Notes: generated by a model not told the origin, from the letters alone. 64,000 bases of DNA from Colias croceus (GCF_905220415.1 NC_059538.1:4526001-4590000); one strand, 5' to 3'; numbered from the stretch's first letter, positions 1 through 12,997 are shown. Made by a program: numbers and translations.

Positions 1-727
1 TATACCTACTTAGATGTGTAAGTAATATAATATACCTACGAACAATTCATAACCACCGGTCAATTGTTAAACTAATTCTGTCGCAAGATTCGAGTAAAAT
101 ATTCAAATAATTTTTCAAAAACACGTTTTCACCCCTCAAAGGGAAGGACACTAATTTCCTACCCAGTCTGAAAGAAGCTTCCTTTCAAGAAGTGGAAAAA
201 AGTTACAATCGAAAAGGAAATTTGCGTTTTAAATCCTCTAATGAAGCTGAGAAGTTTATAATGGAGGGGTGAAAGGCTGCAGACAAATTGAGGAAAAAAC
301 TCTGAGCGAGTATCTTTAACGAGAAATGTTGACTCGCCTTCATTACCTTGCCACGAATGCAAAACATTCCTTTTAAAATTAGGTTTTTATTTATTCCATT
401 TTAGACTTGTTTTGTGCGACGCACTTTAATACGTAAATGGTAATGTAAATTGCGTTGTAGATTTATGAAGGAAAAGTGGAGTGGTCAAACTTGGTGACTG
501 TTTTATTTATATATATGTACCTGTATAGGTTTAGTTTATATTTTAAATTTAAATTATATAGCTATACTTTTTTATTAGAATTAAAGGTATCTAAGTACTT
601 ATCTACATGAAGATTTTTTTTTTAAAGTTATTCCACACTGACCATGAGTCCATGAACGATGATCTATACATATTATAATAAATCTGTAGAAGGGTCAATT
701 CTGTACATTGAAAATATTGAAAAAATA

Positions 728-1134
728 AATACCAGGGGGTGTTACTGGATCGATACCAAACCCAAATATGTGATTAAAAAATTTTTTGTCTGTCTGTCTG
801 TCTGTCTGTCTGTATGTGAAGGCATCACGTGAAAACTAACGGTTCGATTTCGATGAAACTTGGTATAATTATACCTTATTATCCTGGGCGTAAAATAGGA
901 TACTTTTTATCGTGGAAAAATACGTAGAAAAAAATAATCTTAATTTTTCAGTTTTATCCATAGACGTTGTTCCGTAGAACCGCGAACACATGTTGCTTAT
1001 TATTATAGGCCTAGCCGTATTTGGGTCCAATAGATATTTATAAGATGTCATTGTCAGAGTTACTCAAAATGGAGAAATAAACCATCCACGCGAAGACCGA
1101 CATCCGCGCGGACGGAGTCGCGGGCGGAAGCTAG
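728..1134 (+). mobile_element. Helitron-like non-autonomous repeat
   Basis: It contains a (TCTG)n tract at about 787-812, then the 'cgatttcgatgaaact' block usual in lepidopteran Helitrons, and ends 'cgggcggaag' CTAG followed by T. A CTAG 3' end is the Helitron hallmark. The left boundary is approximate. Confidence 0.6.
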
Positions 1135-1403
1135 TCTATAATAAGAACCTATAAATTACGTAACGTACCTATAAATTGTTTAAGTATATTATATTGTATT
1201 GATTTTTTAACTGTATGTAGAGAATAATTTTCTATGTAGCTCGTGTTAATGTATCTGTCGCAGTCACCTAGTTGAATGTGATTTTTGATTAAATAACTAG
1301 CACCTTCATTGAATGACGAGATGCTCCATAAATATTATCACACTTCGTATTCAGATGAAAGGGAAAATATATAAAAAAAACAACACATTTTTTTATATCA
1401 AAA

Positions 1404-1409
1404 TTTATT
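1404..1409 (-). terminator. Candidate poly(A) signal of ABCF1
   Basis: TTTATT on the plus strand reads AATAAA on the minus strand, about 440 bases beyond the ABCF1 stop codon at 1851-1853. Other A/T-rich variants lie nearby, so the choice is tentative. Confidence 0.35.
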
Positions 1410-1850
1410 AAATATAAATACCTATTTGGAAGATATCATTTTATTTGAAACACAGTTATATATCCGATTATGTACAGTCTGGAAACATTAAAGGTAAATA
1501 GAAAATAATAAAATAAATACACAAACTGTACAATATATTTATAATAATTGAAATTAACCTTTGATAACATTTAAGATGCACTTCTATACTTTAGACAAAA
1601 ATGCATACAATTCATGTACAAATATGAGGTTAATCAAATTAAGACTTTATACTAATGAATTTAAGAGTGCATTTAAAACAAATTTTATTTTATTATTATT
1701 TCGGAACATTTATTATATAAAAGAAAACGTGTAAATATTTATCGACACTTATTTAACAAAATAAAGATTCGAATTTCAATCCTAGCTACTTGTATAAACA
1801 TTTTTCTATATGTTGCGTGAAATTTATTCCTTGTGTATGTATGTTTGTGA

Positions 1851-4800
1851 TTACTGCAAAACAGCTGCGTTCGCGATGATAGACGGCGAGTTGATAGTTT
1901 CGCCGAGACTCTCCAAGAGTTCCTTACGATAATCGTCGAAGTCTCCGTCCACCTGTAAAAGTAGTCATATTATAGAAAAGTATTTGATTATATTCATGTT
2001 AAAAAAAATTATCAAGGCATTAAATGCTAGAAAAAAGTAAATACATGTGTATAAAATATTCATTTTTTAAGTTATTATTGTTATCTATGGGAATTTCGAT
2101 TTCCACTGCAGTAAAGTAGAATTAAAAAGAAGATTAGGGATAAGATATGTTACGCCGTTAGTACACCGACGCATTCACGTGCGGCAGCAAATCTCTGCGA
2201 AACTACTGCGTAGCGAAATATCTGCGGAACGTTAGTAAACAGCAATGTTTTCGCAACTTTTTCGCAATGCGTCTGTGTAATGGCCATTTCGCAGTTCCTT
2301 GCGAAACAATACTGACAAGGACGCAACTTTTTGATCTATCTATGTGCTAGAGTGAGACATATCATATGCGAAAACCTGACATACTACTGACAGTTTTTTC
2401 GTTGTTTCGCTGCCGCTCACGAATGCGTCGGTGTACTAACGGGGTTAGGGATAGATAATTGCCTATCCATCGTTTTATTGGAGCTGCCCTTGTACTCGTT
2501 GATCGCTTTAGCAAGCGCGTCTATACTCTCAATGTGCAGTTTGGTGGTATCGTTCCACATTATGTATACTACAACACACAAGCTCACCTCATTTATAGTC
2601 TGGTCCTCGATGACCACGAGTGCATCTATGCTCTCTATTATTATTTTATTTACACACACAAGCTACCTCATTTATAGTCTAGTCCTCGATGACCACGAGC
2701 GCGTCTATGCTCTCTATTTTTATTTTATATTTACACACACTCAAGCTTACCTCATTTATAGTCTAGTCCTCGATGACCACGAGCGCGTCTATGCTCTATA
2801 TTTTTAATTTATTTACACACACACAAGCTCACCTCATTTATAGTCTGGTCCTCGATGACCACGAGCGCGTCTATGCTCTTTATTTTTATTTTATTTACAC
2901 ACACTCAAGCTCACCTCATTTATAGTCTGGTCCTCGATGACCACGAGCGCGTCTATGCTCTCTATTTTTATTTTATATTTACACACACTCAAGCTTACCT
3001 CATTTATAGTCTAGTCCTCGATGACCACGAGCGCGTCTATGCTCTCTAGTTTTATTTTATATTTACACACACTCAAGCTTACCTCATTTATAGTCTAGTC
3101 CTCGATGACCACGAGCGCGTCTATGCTCTATATTTTTAATTTATTTACACACACACAAGCTCACCTCATTTATAGTCTGGTCCTCGATGACCACGAGCGC
3201 GTCTATGCTCTTTATTTTTATTTTATTTACACACACACAAGCTCACCTCATTTATAGTCTGGTCCTCGATGACCACGAGCGCGTCTATGCTCTTTATTTT
3301 TATTTTATTTACACACACACAAGCTCACCTCATTTATAGTCTGGTCCTCGATGACCACGAGCGCGTCTATGCTCTTTATTTTTATTTTATTTACACACAC
3401 ACAAGCTCACCTCATTTATAGTCTGGTCCTCGATGACCACGAGCGCGTCTATGCTCTATAATTTTCATTTATTTACACACACACAAGCTCACCTCATTTA
3501 TAGTCTGGTCCTCGATGACCACGAGCGCGTCTATGCTCTTTATTTTTATTTTATTTACACACACACAAGCTCACCTCATTTATAGTCTGGTCCTCGATGA
3601 CCACGAGCGCGTCTATGCTCTATAATTTTAATTTATTTACACACACACAAGCTCACCTCATTTATAGTCTGGTCCTCGATGACCACGAGCGCGTCTATGC
3701 TCTTTATTTTTATTTTATTTACACACACACAAGCTCACCTCATTTATAGTCTGGTCCTCGATGACCACGAGCGCGTCTATGCTCTATAATTTTAATTTAT
3801 TTACACACACACAAGCTCACCTCATTTATAGTCTGGTCCTCGATGACGTATAGCGCACATTCGGTCTCACGTATAAGCCGCTCGTCGTGCGACACGATCA
3901 CGACGCCGCCCTTGTACTCGTTGATCGCTTCAGCTAGCGCGTCTATACTCTCGATGTCCAAGTTGTTTGTCGGCTCGTCCTGGATTAAGTAAAATGGATG
4001 AAATCTTCTACTTATAAAAATTAATTTGCTTCTTGCTACTTTGTTTTATACTATGAAGTTCATCACAAGTGCCGCCGTAAGATTTTAGCCATGAAAATCC
4101 TGCGGGTAACAAGTAAAGTATCATCGAAATCCATTCAGTAGTTTTCGCGTGAAAGAGTAATAAACAAACATCTATTCTGAGAAACTTGCATGTTTATAAT
4201 ACATATATTTTGTAAAAATAATCGGATAGGATAATATCTGAAACAACTGGATAGATTTGAATCAACTTTTTTTTATAATATATAAAAGAATAACCCATAG
4301 ATAAAGCTAATATGACACAGATATAGTCGCTTTTGACAACTTATAATGTAATTTAAGCTTTTCAACCGACTTTAAAAAAGAGGTTTAATTTTGTCTTGAG
4401 TTTGATGATTCATTTATTTTTTGAAAGAAGATCAAGTTCCGGTTGGTCCCATTTAAATATTGTTCAGGTTTTGCCATATTTTGAAAGTGGTTAAGTTTTT
4501 TTTATTATATACTAGCTGCTCCGCGGTTTCACCCCCGTGGCTCCACTCCTGTTGGTCGTAGCGTGATGGTATATAGCCTTCCTCGATAAATGAGCTATCT
4601 AACACCGAAAGAATTTTCCGATTAGTTCCCGAGATTAGCGCGTTCAAACAATCAAACAAACAAACTCTTCAGCTTTATAATATTAGTATAGATTTAACTC
4701 ACCAATATAATAACGTCGGGCGCCATAAGGGTCAGTTCCGCCAACGCCACCCTGGCCTTCTGCCCTCCGCTGAGGTCCTTCATCTTGATCGTATGCGCGT

Positions 4801-7800
4801 GGCTCGCTAGCCCGAAGGTGCCCAACGCTTTGCGCGCCTTTTCGTATTGCAGACCGAAGAGCCTTTGCAGGTATTCCACTGGGGACTCTTCTGCTGTTAA
4901 ATGCTCTCCGGAGTGCTGGTCGAAACGACCGATCCTCTGTTGGTAAAAAGGAAATAAAATATTCAACCTCAAACTCAAACATTTATTTATTCAATTAGAC
5001 TTCTTCTAGAAGCACTTTAAATCGTCATTACATATTTTTAATTTTTTAACATTTACCACAGATTCGGAAAGCAGTATCTATGGAGAAGAACCGGCAAGAA
5101 ACTCCAATTATTTATTTGTGTTGTACAAAAATAATTGCTTGCGTGTACATGCTATGTACTACATAGACTAAACTATATACTGATATCTGGTGTCTTTCTT
5201 GTGGAAGGAATACATGTTATATTCATAGAGCTAGGATGTATGGGGGTGTGCAATGATTTAAATTAATAGAACATGTACATATTAAAGGTTACTAAAGTAT
5301 TATGAAGATTTCACAATCTCCGTCCGCAATCATTTTCACATTTACTTAATACAAACAACCAAAGTGTTTAACTGACAGATTTAACAAAGAAACTAACGAG
5401 AAGTATTGATAATTATTGTCTCTACTTACCAGTCTATGATTTCTCAATAGCTCCCCGCGTATAGGACTCAGTTCTCCGACGAGGAGCTTCAAGAAGGTAG
5501 ACTTGCCCACTCCGTTGGGACCAACAATGGCGATACGCGAGTTCAGATCGATACCAAAGTCCACGTCAATGAACAGCGGTTTTTGACCGGGGAAGTTGAA
5601 ATTCACGTCTAGGAAGGAAATTATATTAATTAATAAAGTCTGTAGCTCAAATCTCAATAATAAATAAACTTTTAAGAAAACTTACAGGGGTAGTTTTAAG
5701 TCTATTATAAATATCAAAAATTTATGCAAACTACATACATTAAGGCTGGTTGCAGAGCTTGACCGACCATCAGTGCGTACGTCAGTCGCGCTTGTCATAT
5801 GTATGGAAATTCATAAAACCGTTCATAGCTAGACCGACCATACGCACGCGTATTGTCATGCGCATTAGTGTCATAGTCATACAATTGTTGATGCGTTTCG
5901 CCTGGACCGACGGTACGCACTGACGGTCGGTCAAGCTCTGCAACCAGCCTAAGGTTTAAAATCAAAATCATTATATTAAAAATTGTAACCAGCAGAGCAC
6001 GCTCACTAATGCTACGCACTCTTCTGATGCGCTCTTTTGAATTTCGAATATTCAAACAACATAATATATATTCCAATTTCTTTGTTTACCATCCTTCATT
6101 TCTCACCAGCCAGTCTCACACCATACTCCTCCTCATGCGCAGATTTTAATTTCAAATATTTGAAACTCTTTAGAATTTTATTTTTAATTTATTTCATTAG
6201 TCCAATAGTTTTTCAGTATTCAGTACAAAATACTTACTGTGCAACCCAAGTATGGGCGGTTGCAGCGGCGGCGGGTCCGGGAAGTTGAACTTGACGATAT
6301 ACTCTTTAGGCCGCTGCAGTAAAGTGACTGGTGCTGCATTCTCTTCGTTCTCTTCGCGCGTCGATTTACTGCGGTTCTTCTCTTGTTTGCGTGTTAATGC
6401 TTCCTTTTGTTTCTTTTCCTGTTTAATTAAGGTAAAAAGGAGTTGTAAGAGAACATCACTACTGAAGGGCAAGGGTTTCCAAACCTAGTAATTTTTACGG
6501 GGTTTTCTAAGAAGATAGAAATAATGTTATGTTACGTATTTTTAACTAAATAAATTGATCGAATATTTGTCTGTCTTTTATTTAATAACTAACAACAGAA
6601 CCAAAAATTTGTGATGTGTTTTCTCATGACAAAACGTTTATGACACATAAAATATTTTTATTCTTTAATTTTAATACATACTGCTGCTTTCTTTGACGAT
6701 CCGTGCGCCTTCAAATCTTTCAATCTCTTCTCCTGTTTTTCATACTCCTTGATCATTTCTTTTCGTTTTTGTGCGTACATTTTCTTGAACATGGAGTAAT
6801 TGCCCTTATAATAATACAACTTTTGTTGGTCCAAGTGAATAATTTCATTGCACACATTATCTAAGAAAGACTGGTCGTGAGATACTACTAGTAGGGTTTT
6901 CTTCCATCCTTGTAAATAGCTGTAATACACATATTTCTATATAGTTATATAGGTAGTTGTGATAAATATGTAGGTAATAGAGAATTTAAGCCGGAAAAAA
7001 CGATGATTTACATTAAAAAAATTACGAAAATAAGTTTACTTACTTATCCAACCAAATTACTGCATTAAGATCTAAATGGTTTGTAGGTTCATCGAGTAGT
7101 AGGAGTGTAGGTTCAATATACAAAGCTCTGAAAAAGAAATTTTTATTAATAAATGTTCTTTTTAACTAAAAAACAAAATAAGTTTTTATATTGATATATT
7201 CACCTGAAAACATTGAAATAATTACATATTTTATTTGTGTCTTTTTCATTATCATGCCATTAAAGTAGCATGATAAAGAAGTAAGTAAATCTTTATTTAC
7301 ATTTACGAAATGAAATGAAATAAATTTATTTGTACATTTTATGATTTACAATTAATGTACGACATATTATGCTTGTTCTGTATAATTTCAAAATATCTAC
7401 ACTATTTATCTAAAGGCAATACTAATTTCCTAGACATACCTAGCTAATGAGACTCTCATACGCCAACCACCAGAGAAGTTTTTAGTAGCTCTATCCTGCA
7501 TCTCCTTGTTAAAACCTAAACCGGCCAAAATTCTTCGAGCGCGTGGTTCTGCTGAATCGGCACCTATGGCTTTCAATTCCGCATACACCTAAAACAAATT
7601 TAATACTTAAGTATAAAAAATCAAATAACTATTGTTTAAAGGTATTATTGTTATTGTTTTATGTTAAAACGTAGAAATTTTTGCTAAAACGTATACAAAT
7701 TGGGTTAAGTAATAGGAGTCAGAAAATTTTTGCACTTGTGTCTTACCTCATTCAATCGGTCTTGCTTTGATAGATCGCCTTTTTCAGTCTGTGCTTCTAG

Positions 7801-10800
7801 CACCTTACACTCGTCCAATAGTTCTAAATAAATAGACGAAGTATATTAATTAGGTACATTACAGTTACATAGACTAAGTATATAAGAAACACTACACTAT
7901 GCTTAAATTTATAACAAAAAAAAAAGAACTCTCTTACCTTTCCTTTTAACATCCGATTCGAGCAATGTATCCACCGCACTCATATCACTAGCCGTGACCT
8001 CTTGTTCACAGAGCAAGATATCAATGTGTGGCGGCAGTGGAAAAGCCCTTTGAGCGAGATGCCTCAACAACGTAGTTTTACCGTGACCATTTGGCCCAAC
8101 AAGACCATACCGACGACCGTTCGCAATCAATAGATTCGCGTTCACGAATAAGTCTTTCCCTTTTGCACTGATGGAAAAGTTCTCCACTTTTATGTCCACT
8201 GCGTTTTCCAGGGCTGCCATCTGACCTGTAAATAATACCTTGTAAAGTGTGAAATGCCAAGTATGCTTTTGTGACTATTATGAATTTATATTAGATCAAT
8301 TAATTCAGAATATGTTTCTTTAATATTTTGAAACTATAAGACTACATACTTATTTTAGATGAGTACTTTGGTTTATGGACACTTTTGTCACAAAAAAATC
8401 ACTTATTTTTAAAAATTGTGTGTCCTAAATTCCCTTCCCTACTTGGGTACAAAATAGTCAACCTTATTCTTGGTTGTAAACATCTTACGATATCTGTCTT
8501 ATCTATCAATTTCATTTGTTCATAATTTATAAAAAATACAAATGATAATTTGTACAAAATTATGAAATTATTTTCATTAGGCATTCTATTATATTATATA
8601 TTGCAAGTATTTTTTACTGTATCATTTCTACTAAACTTTATATCTACACTAAGAAATGGATAAATGACTAACCAGCAGTTTTTTGCGCCTGGCTCACAGT
8701 GAAATTAGCATCAAGATCACTATGCCCCTGTCCGCCCTTTTTCGTCAACAACTCCATTTGTTTTTCGTACTCTTGTTGTTTTTTTAACTTCTTCTTCTCT
8801 TTGTGACTCATTTTCTTCTCTTGATCGGGTTTAACTTCTTGCTCTTTCTCTGGTTCTTTCTGTATAGTAAAATATAGTAATGGTTGATTAATCATTTCAT
8901 TGGTATGCATGGTCAATGCTTATTCATACCAATGTATAATATTAAATGTATTCCTTCATATACTGTGGATAATCCAGAATACAAATTGAGGAGAGATTGT
9001 TTTAATATTAGTGCATAGGAAAGCAGGCGAAAGTGGATTTCTAACAATGTAAATTTAGAGAACAAAAACTTTTAAAGGGCATATGATAAACTTTTAAAGG
9101 GATATGTATATTTTAATAGGCTTTTTTGTATAGTTTGATAACTCAGGCCCCGGAACCACAGACACAATAGAAAATCTTGTGTGTCGTGGACCGATTGGGC
9201 CGCTTGGGGCTCAATGGGTTAATAAGTATTACTATGAATGTAAACTTGTATATGTAATATGATTATTGAAGATGATTTAAAATATATACATCCATACAAT
9301 AACACAATTGATTTAAACTAAATTAAAAAAAAAGTTTTATCCAACCTTTTCAGAAACATCTTCTTCCTCTGGTTCAGGTTCTTTGATTTCAAACTTCTTC
9401 AACTCCTCCTCTATGTTGTCAATGTTATTTTTCTTTCTATTTTTTACTGAAAACATATTTTTTGTTGACTTTATGTTTTCAAAGTACATAATATGTATGT
9501 TTTTCAGACAAGATTCCTTAAGATTGGTAGCTTTGTGTTGTAATTACAAAACTGTTTAGTGGCAGTACATAATTTGAATTTGAACTAGAATAGTGACTTC
9601 ATAATATTTTTAACTAGCCGTGCCCTGTGTATTTACCCGCATAGCTCCGCTTCTATTGATCTAAGCGTGATAAATTATAGCATATAGCCTTCCTCAATCT
9701 AATACCGAAAGAATTTTTAAATATCAGACCAGTAGTTCCTGAGATTAGCGCGTTCAAATAAACAAACTCTTCAACTTTATAATATTAGTATAGATGTGTC
9801 TGGTTTCTCCTTGCTTATTTGATTAAGACTAAACGTAATAACTCAGGCCCTGGAATCACAGACACAATAGAAAATCGATTGTGTCGTGGACCGATCGGGC
9901 CGCTTGGGGCTCAATGGGTTATTAACATTAAATACTTACATTTGCTTTTAACAATTGGTTTTAAAACATCTTCTTCCTCTGAATCCATCTTCAATTCTTT
10001 ATCACTTCCTTCATCAGGCCAATCATCTTTCTTATTTTTACCTAAAATTAAAATTTATTATGAATTTCAACCATTATAAAATGAGCAGATCTTAAAAATT
10101 ATTATGGTAAATATTAAAAATGTTATGACGATTCAAAAGTGCTTAGACAAGAAGTCTAATTGAATAAATAAATATTTGAGTTAACAGAAATGATAATAAT
10201 GAAATTTGTATGCATATCTTAAAATTAAATTATGGAAATAATTGATATAACAACCCTTTGTAAAATATTAAAGAGAAGAAAGATGTAAATACCTTTTGAA
10301 CTTTTAGTTTTAGGGGGTGGAGCCACATTGCTGGAAACATTACTAACAACTGATTTAGAGTCTTCATTGTCTGATTCATCTGAAGCAGCAACTGCTTTCT
10401 TTTTGTTCTTTGCTAAAAATAAGAATATTACTGTTTTAATAATATGTAAAGTGTTTTAAAGATCAAGGCCCCGTAATTAACTGACTTAAAAAAAAGGAGG
10501 AGGTTCTCAATTCGACCATATTATATATTTTTAAATTCCTGGGTCTTACTTGTCGACTTATTTTACAAAATGTATGTTAAAATTACTGTACAAAATAGCT
10601 ATCCACAACGTGACACCATTATCTTATGTCTAAATTAATGTTATGGAAATATACAAATATGATCATTAAATTCCAAAAAACAGAACAGCGGCCATATTGT
10701 GACCTTTTATTTCCAGACAGATTACACTGTAGAGTGTAGACTGACTGGCCAATTCATGGCTATTTCAATCATAATATGAATTTGCCAGTCAGTTCAATTC

Positions 10801-12605
10801 ACTGTGTGTTTACACAGTGTCTAGAAATAAGAGCTCATAATACGGCCTCTGTTGCCTCTAGTGATATTGAACTAACTCTTTCTCTAAGCTTTACAGACCC
10901 TTTCAAACTTCTAAAGAATTTATAATTCATTAAAATTATATAATATGCAAACAGCTACCTTTAGTATTTTTAGATTTGGCTGGTAGTGCAGCAATACTGG
11001 AATCATTGCTGGCAACAGAGTTAGCATCGTCATTGTCCGATGCCTCTGAATCAACAGTGGCAGTTTTTTTCTTGTTCTTTGCTGCAAAAAAATATTCATT
11101 ACCTACTATTTTATATTTTTTCAATTTGATTCAAAAAGTATTGCAATGTTACTTGGTAACTAACTAAAATTTATACATCCATACTAATATTATAAATGCG
11201 AAAGTAACTATGTCTGTCTGTCTGTCTGTTACTCAATCACGCCTATACTACTGAACCAATTTGCATGAAATTTGGTGTAGAGATATTTTGATACCCGAGA
11301 AAGGACATAGGATAGGTTTTATCCCGGAAATCCCACGGGAAAGGGAACTATGCTGGTTTTTCTTTGACTGCGCGGGCGAAGCTGCGGGTGGGAAGCTAGT
11401 ATTACATATATTGACTTCCCGATGAAGGGATTGTACAAAATGTATACTCTAAAAGTAGTTTTGGGAAACTATATATTTAAATATTATTTAAACTAATAGC
11501 TGCTTTTATTTATTTTTTTGTTTGTTTTCAACTCTTTTTAATAATTGAATACTTGATTTTAATTATAAAACCATTTTAACCTAGCTTACCTTTCTTTTTT
11601 GATACAGGCTTTACTTCTTCTTCTTCTGAGACTTGCTTTAGTTCTACATCACTACCACCATCATCAGACCAATCATCACCCTTTTTGCCTTTACCTTAAA
11701 ATCAAATTATTTTACTCAAATATAGTTCAATAAAAAAATAATCTAAAAATTAATTGATGTATGTTTACTTAATAGTCAGTAAAGACAATATTATTGTACA
11801 TTAAATCATAAATATTATATAAAATTGTAAAATATAATAGATCAATTCATAATTTAACTGTTCCTGTATATAAAAATACTAATATTATAAAGCTGAAGAG
11901 TTTGTTTGTTTATTTGAATGCGCTAATCTCAGGAACTACTGGTCCGATTTGAAAAATTCTTCGGTGTTAGATGGCCCATTTATTGAACTAGGTTATAGGC
12001 TATATATCATCACGCTACGAGCAACAGGAGTGGAGCCACGGGGGTGAGACCGCTCGGAGCAGCAAGTATAAAAAAAAAAATATTTTAGTTCAATTACCCT
12101 TTTTCTTTTTATTTGTTTTAGCAGCAGGCTTTGATGCGGTACTTGTGGCATTACTAACTATTGACTTGTTATCATCTTGTTCATCATCAGAGTGGTCTAA
12201 GCCCTTCTTTTTGTTTTTACCTGAAATGATAATAAATATATAAATTGGGTGGAATTTTGACAGGAATTCTTTAAGCTAGGTCTATGCTTAAAATATTATG
12301 TTTAAATTACAATGTGTACAACAGCTGTTATTAGCCAGCAATATGTTTCAATCAGAAATAAGAAAAATTATACCTTTCTTTTGAGACTTCTTAGCAGCTG
12401 GTTTTATTTCTTCTTCTTCATCTGACACGTGTACCTTCTTAACAGTATCCCCGCCTTCTCCATCAGTAAGATCAGCAACTTCTTTGCCCTTTTTCTTACC
12501 CTTTCCTTTGCTTTTTGAGGTTATATCATCGTTGGCAACTGGTTTCTTCTCCTCAAAATCATCATTAATGTCTAAATTTTTCTTATTTCCTTTCTTTTTA
12601 GACAT
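1851..12605 (-). CDS. ABCF1: ATP-binding cassette sub-family F member 1 (ABCF1)
   Basis: Cytoplasmic twin-ABC ATPase without membrane segments; the family acts with ribosomes and eIF2 in translation initiation. Exons 5' to 3': 12605-12374, 12220-12098, 11694-11590, 11081-10959, 10412-10293, 10041-9940, 9446-9346, 8859-8673, 8225-7938, 7823-7747, 7588-7440, 7127-7044, 6919-6682, 6418-6238, 5608-5430, 4936-4703, 3979-3821, 1952-1851. The total is 2784 nt, exactly 928 codons. Residues 1 to about 360 are Lys/Asp/Glu-rich. ABC1 has Walker A GPNGHGKTT (408-416), signature FSGGW (524-528) and LLLLDEP (544-550). ABC2 has GPNGVGKST (733-741), LSGGQ (818-822) and LDEPTNNLDIES (from 841). The C-terminus matches the ABCF1 ending 'DGDFDDYRKELLESLGE'. 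Exon 7 has a weak donor (GTTGGA). Slightly longer than the human protein because of extra acidic exons. Confidence 0.95.
2153..2444. mobile_element. MITE, TTA-flanked (PIF/Harbinger type)
   Basis: Inverted ends begin CGCCGTTAGTACACCGACGC (left) and CCCCGTTAGTACACCGACGC (right, reversed) and are flanked by TTA on both sides (2150-2152, 2445-2447). The body repeats 'tttcgca/tgcgaaa' words in both directions. It lies in the last ABCF1 intron. Confidence 0.75.
2480..3820. repeat. 82-bp tandem array derived from ABCF1 exon 17
   Basis: About 15 units (starting near 2581, 2661, 2743, 2824, 2906, 2991, 3074, 3156, 3239, 3320, 3402, 3484, 3566, 3649, 3730) run straight into the genuine exon at 3821. 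On the minus strand each unit carries (AC)n/AT-rich intron, a fused mini-exon reading SIDALVVIEDQTINE, and the exon's GTGAGC or GTAAGC donor. Compared with the real exon, the units lack the part between IDAL and VIEDQ. The last six units alternate two spacer types, suggesting a 164-bp dimer. At 2480-2558 lies a decayed copy of the exon's other half (HIESIDALAKAINEYKGSS). Confidence 0.9.
4512..4692 (-). mobile_element. Short Helitron
   Basis: On the minus strand it starts 'atctatactaatattataaa' and ends at CTAG (4512-4515) next to host T. The left end lies only about five bases downstream of the exon 16 donor (GTGAGT, 4697-4702). Confidence 0.75.
4975..5115 (-). mobile_element. LINE 3'-end fragment
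   Basis: Contains 'aagaaccggcaagaaactc' and 'agacttcttctagaagcact', recognisable as the 3' end of a widespread lepidopteran non-LTR element in antisense. A related 3' tail ('agtctaattgaataaataaa') lies near 10152 on the plus strand. No coding part remains. Confidence 0.55.
5744..5949. mobile_element. MITE 'GGCTGGTTGC' copy 1
   Basis: Perfect inverted ends beginning GGCTGGTTGCAGAGCTTGAC, flanked by TAA (5741-5743 and 5950-5952). The same family recurs at 21449-21665. It lies in the intron between ABCF1 exons 14 and 15. Confidence 0.85.
9142..9218. repeat. 77-bp TAA-flanked mini repeat, copy 1
   Basis: Begins CTCAGGCCC and ends GGGGCTCAATGGG, with TAA before it and TTA after it. A near-identical copy lies at 9842-9918, two introns' worth of sequence away in the same gene. 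Confidence 0.6.
9614..9795 (-). mobile_element. Short Helitron
   Basis: On the minus strand it runs from 'atctatactaatattataaa' to CTAG at 9614-9617. Same family as 4512-4692. Intron between ABCF1 exons 6 and 7. Confidence 0.7.
9842..9918. repeat. 77-bp TAA-flanked mini repeat, copy 2
   Basis: Second copy of the 9142-9218 repeat with only a few base differences, again flanked by TAA and TTA. It ends 21 bases from the donor side of ABCF1 exon 6. Confidence 0.6.
11176..11399 (+). mobile_element. Helitron, complete-looking
   Basis: Starts 'tccatactaatattataaat', carries a TCTG repeat, 'tacccgagaaaggacatagg' and 'gcgggcgaagctgcgggtgg', and ends CTAG (11396-11399) before T. This is the classic lepidopteran Helitron layout. 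Intron between ABCF1 exons 3 and 4. Confidence 0.8.
11875..12068 (+). mobile_element. Short Helitron, decayed 3' end
   Basis: Starts 'aatactaatattataaagc' and runs through 'ggagccacgggggtgagacc'. The terminal CTAG has mutated to 'caag'. It ends about 30 bases from the exon 2 donor. Confidence 0.65.
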
Positions 12606-12997
12606 TATGCTTTCACTTATTTATGAATTATAATAAAATTTACGTGGACAACACTGATTAACAACTCATAAGCCCCTCGAGTCGTATTGAAATTTGAAAT
12701 TTGCAATCTATCAAAATTGACATTTGACAATTGACATTTGGCATATTTTGGCAGTAGACATATGACAGAAGTATGACAGCGAATTTAAGAAATGGGAATG
12801 TCCAGTTCATAGACAATAAAGAAAAGTATGCCCGAAAATTCTATTCGCACGGGAACGCAATGTGGAAGTGGGTTTGCCGTGTTAGTATATAAATTTTCTT
12901 TCGCATAACGATATATTGTTAGATCTCCGGTCTGCATGACTCAGACAGTTCAAATGTAGTTTACAAAATTTCATTGGGCAAGTCTTACCGATCGGCT

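Larger units (their letters stand above)
1..1850. other. Intergenic flank and ABCF1 3' UTR
   Basis: No coding region is visible. The right part, from about 1404, is the presumed 3' UTR of the minus-strand ABCF1 gene. The left part holds one Helitron-like repeat, listed separately, and otherwise AT-rich sequence in which I see nothing. Confidence 0.6.

Noticed and set aside
2579..3820. Regularly spaced repeats resembling a CRISPR array
   Set aside because: The units are contiguous 82-bp copies of an exon-intron border with no unique spacers, in an animal gene.
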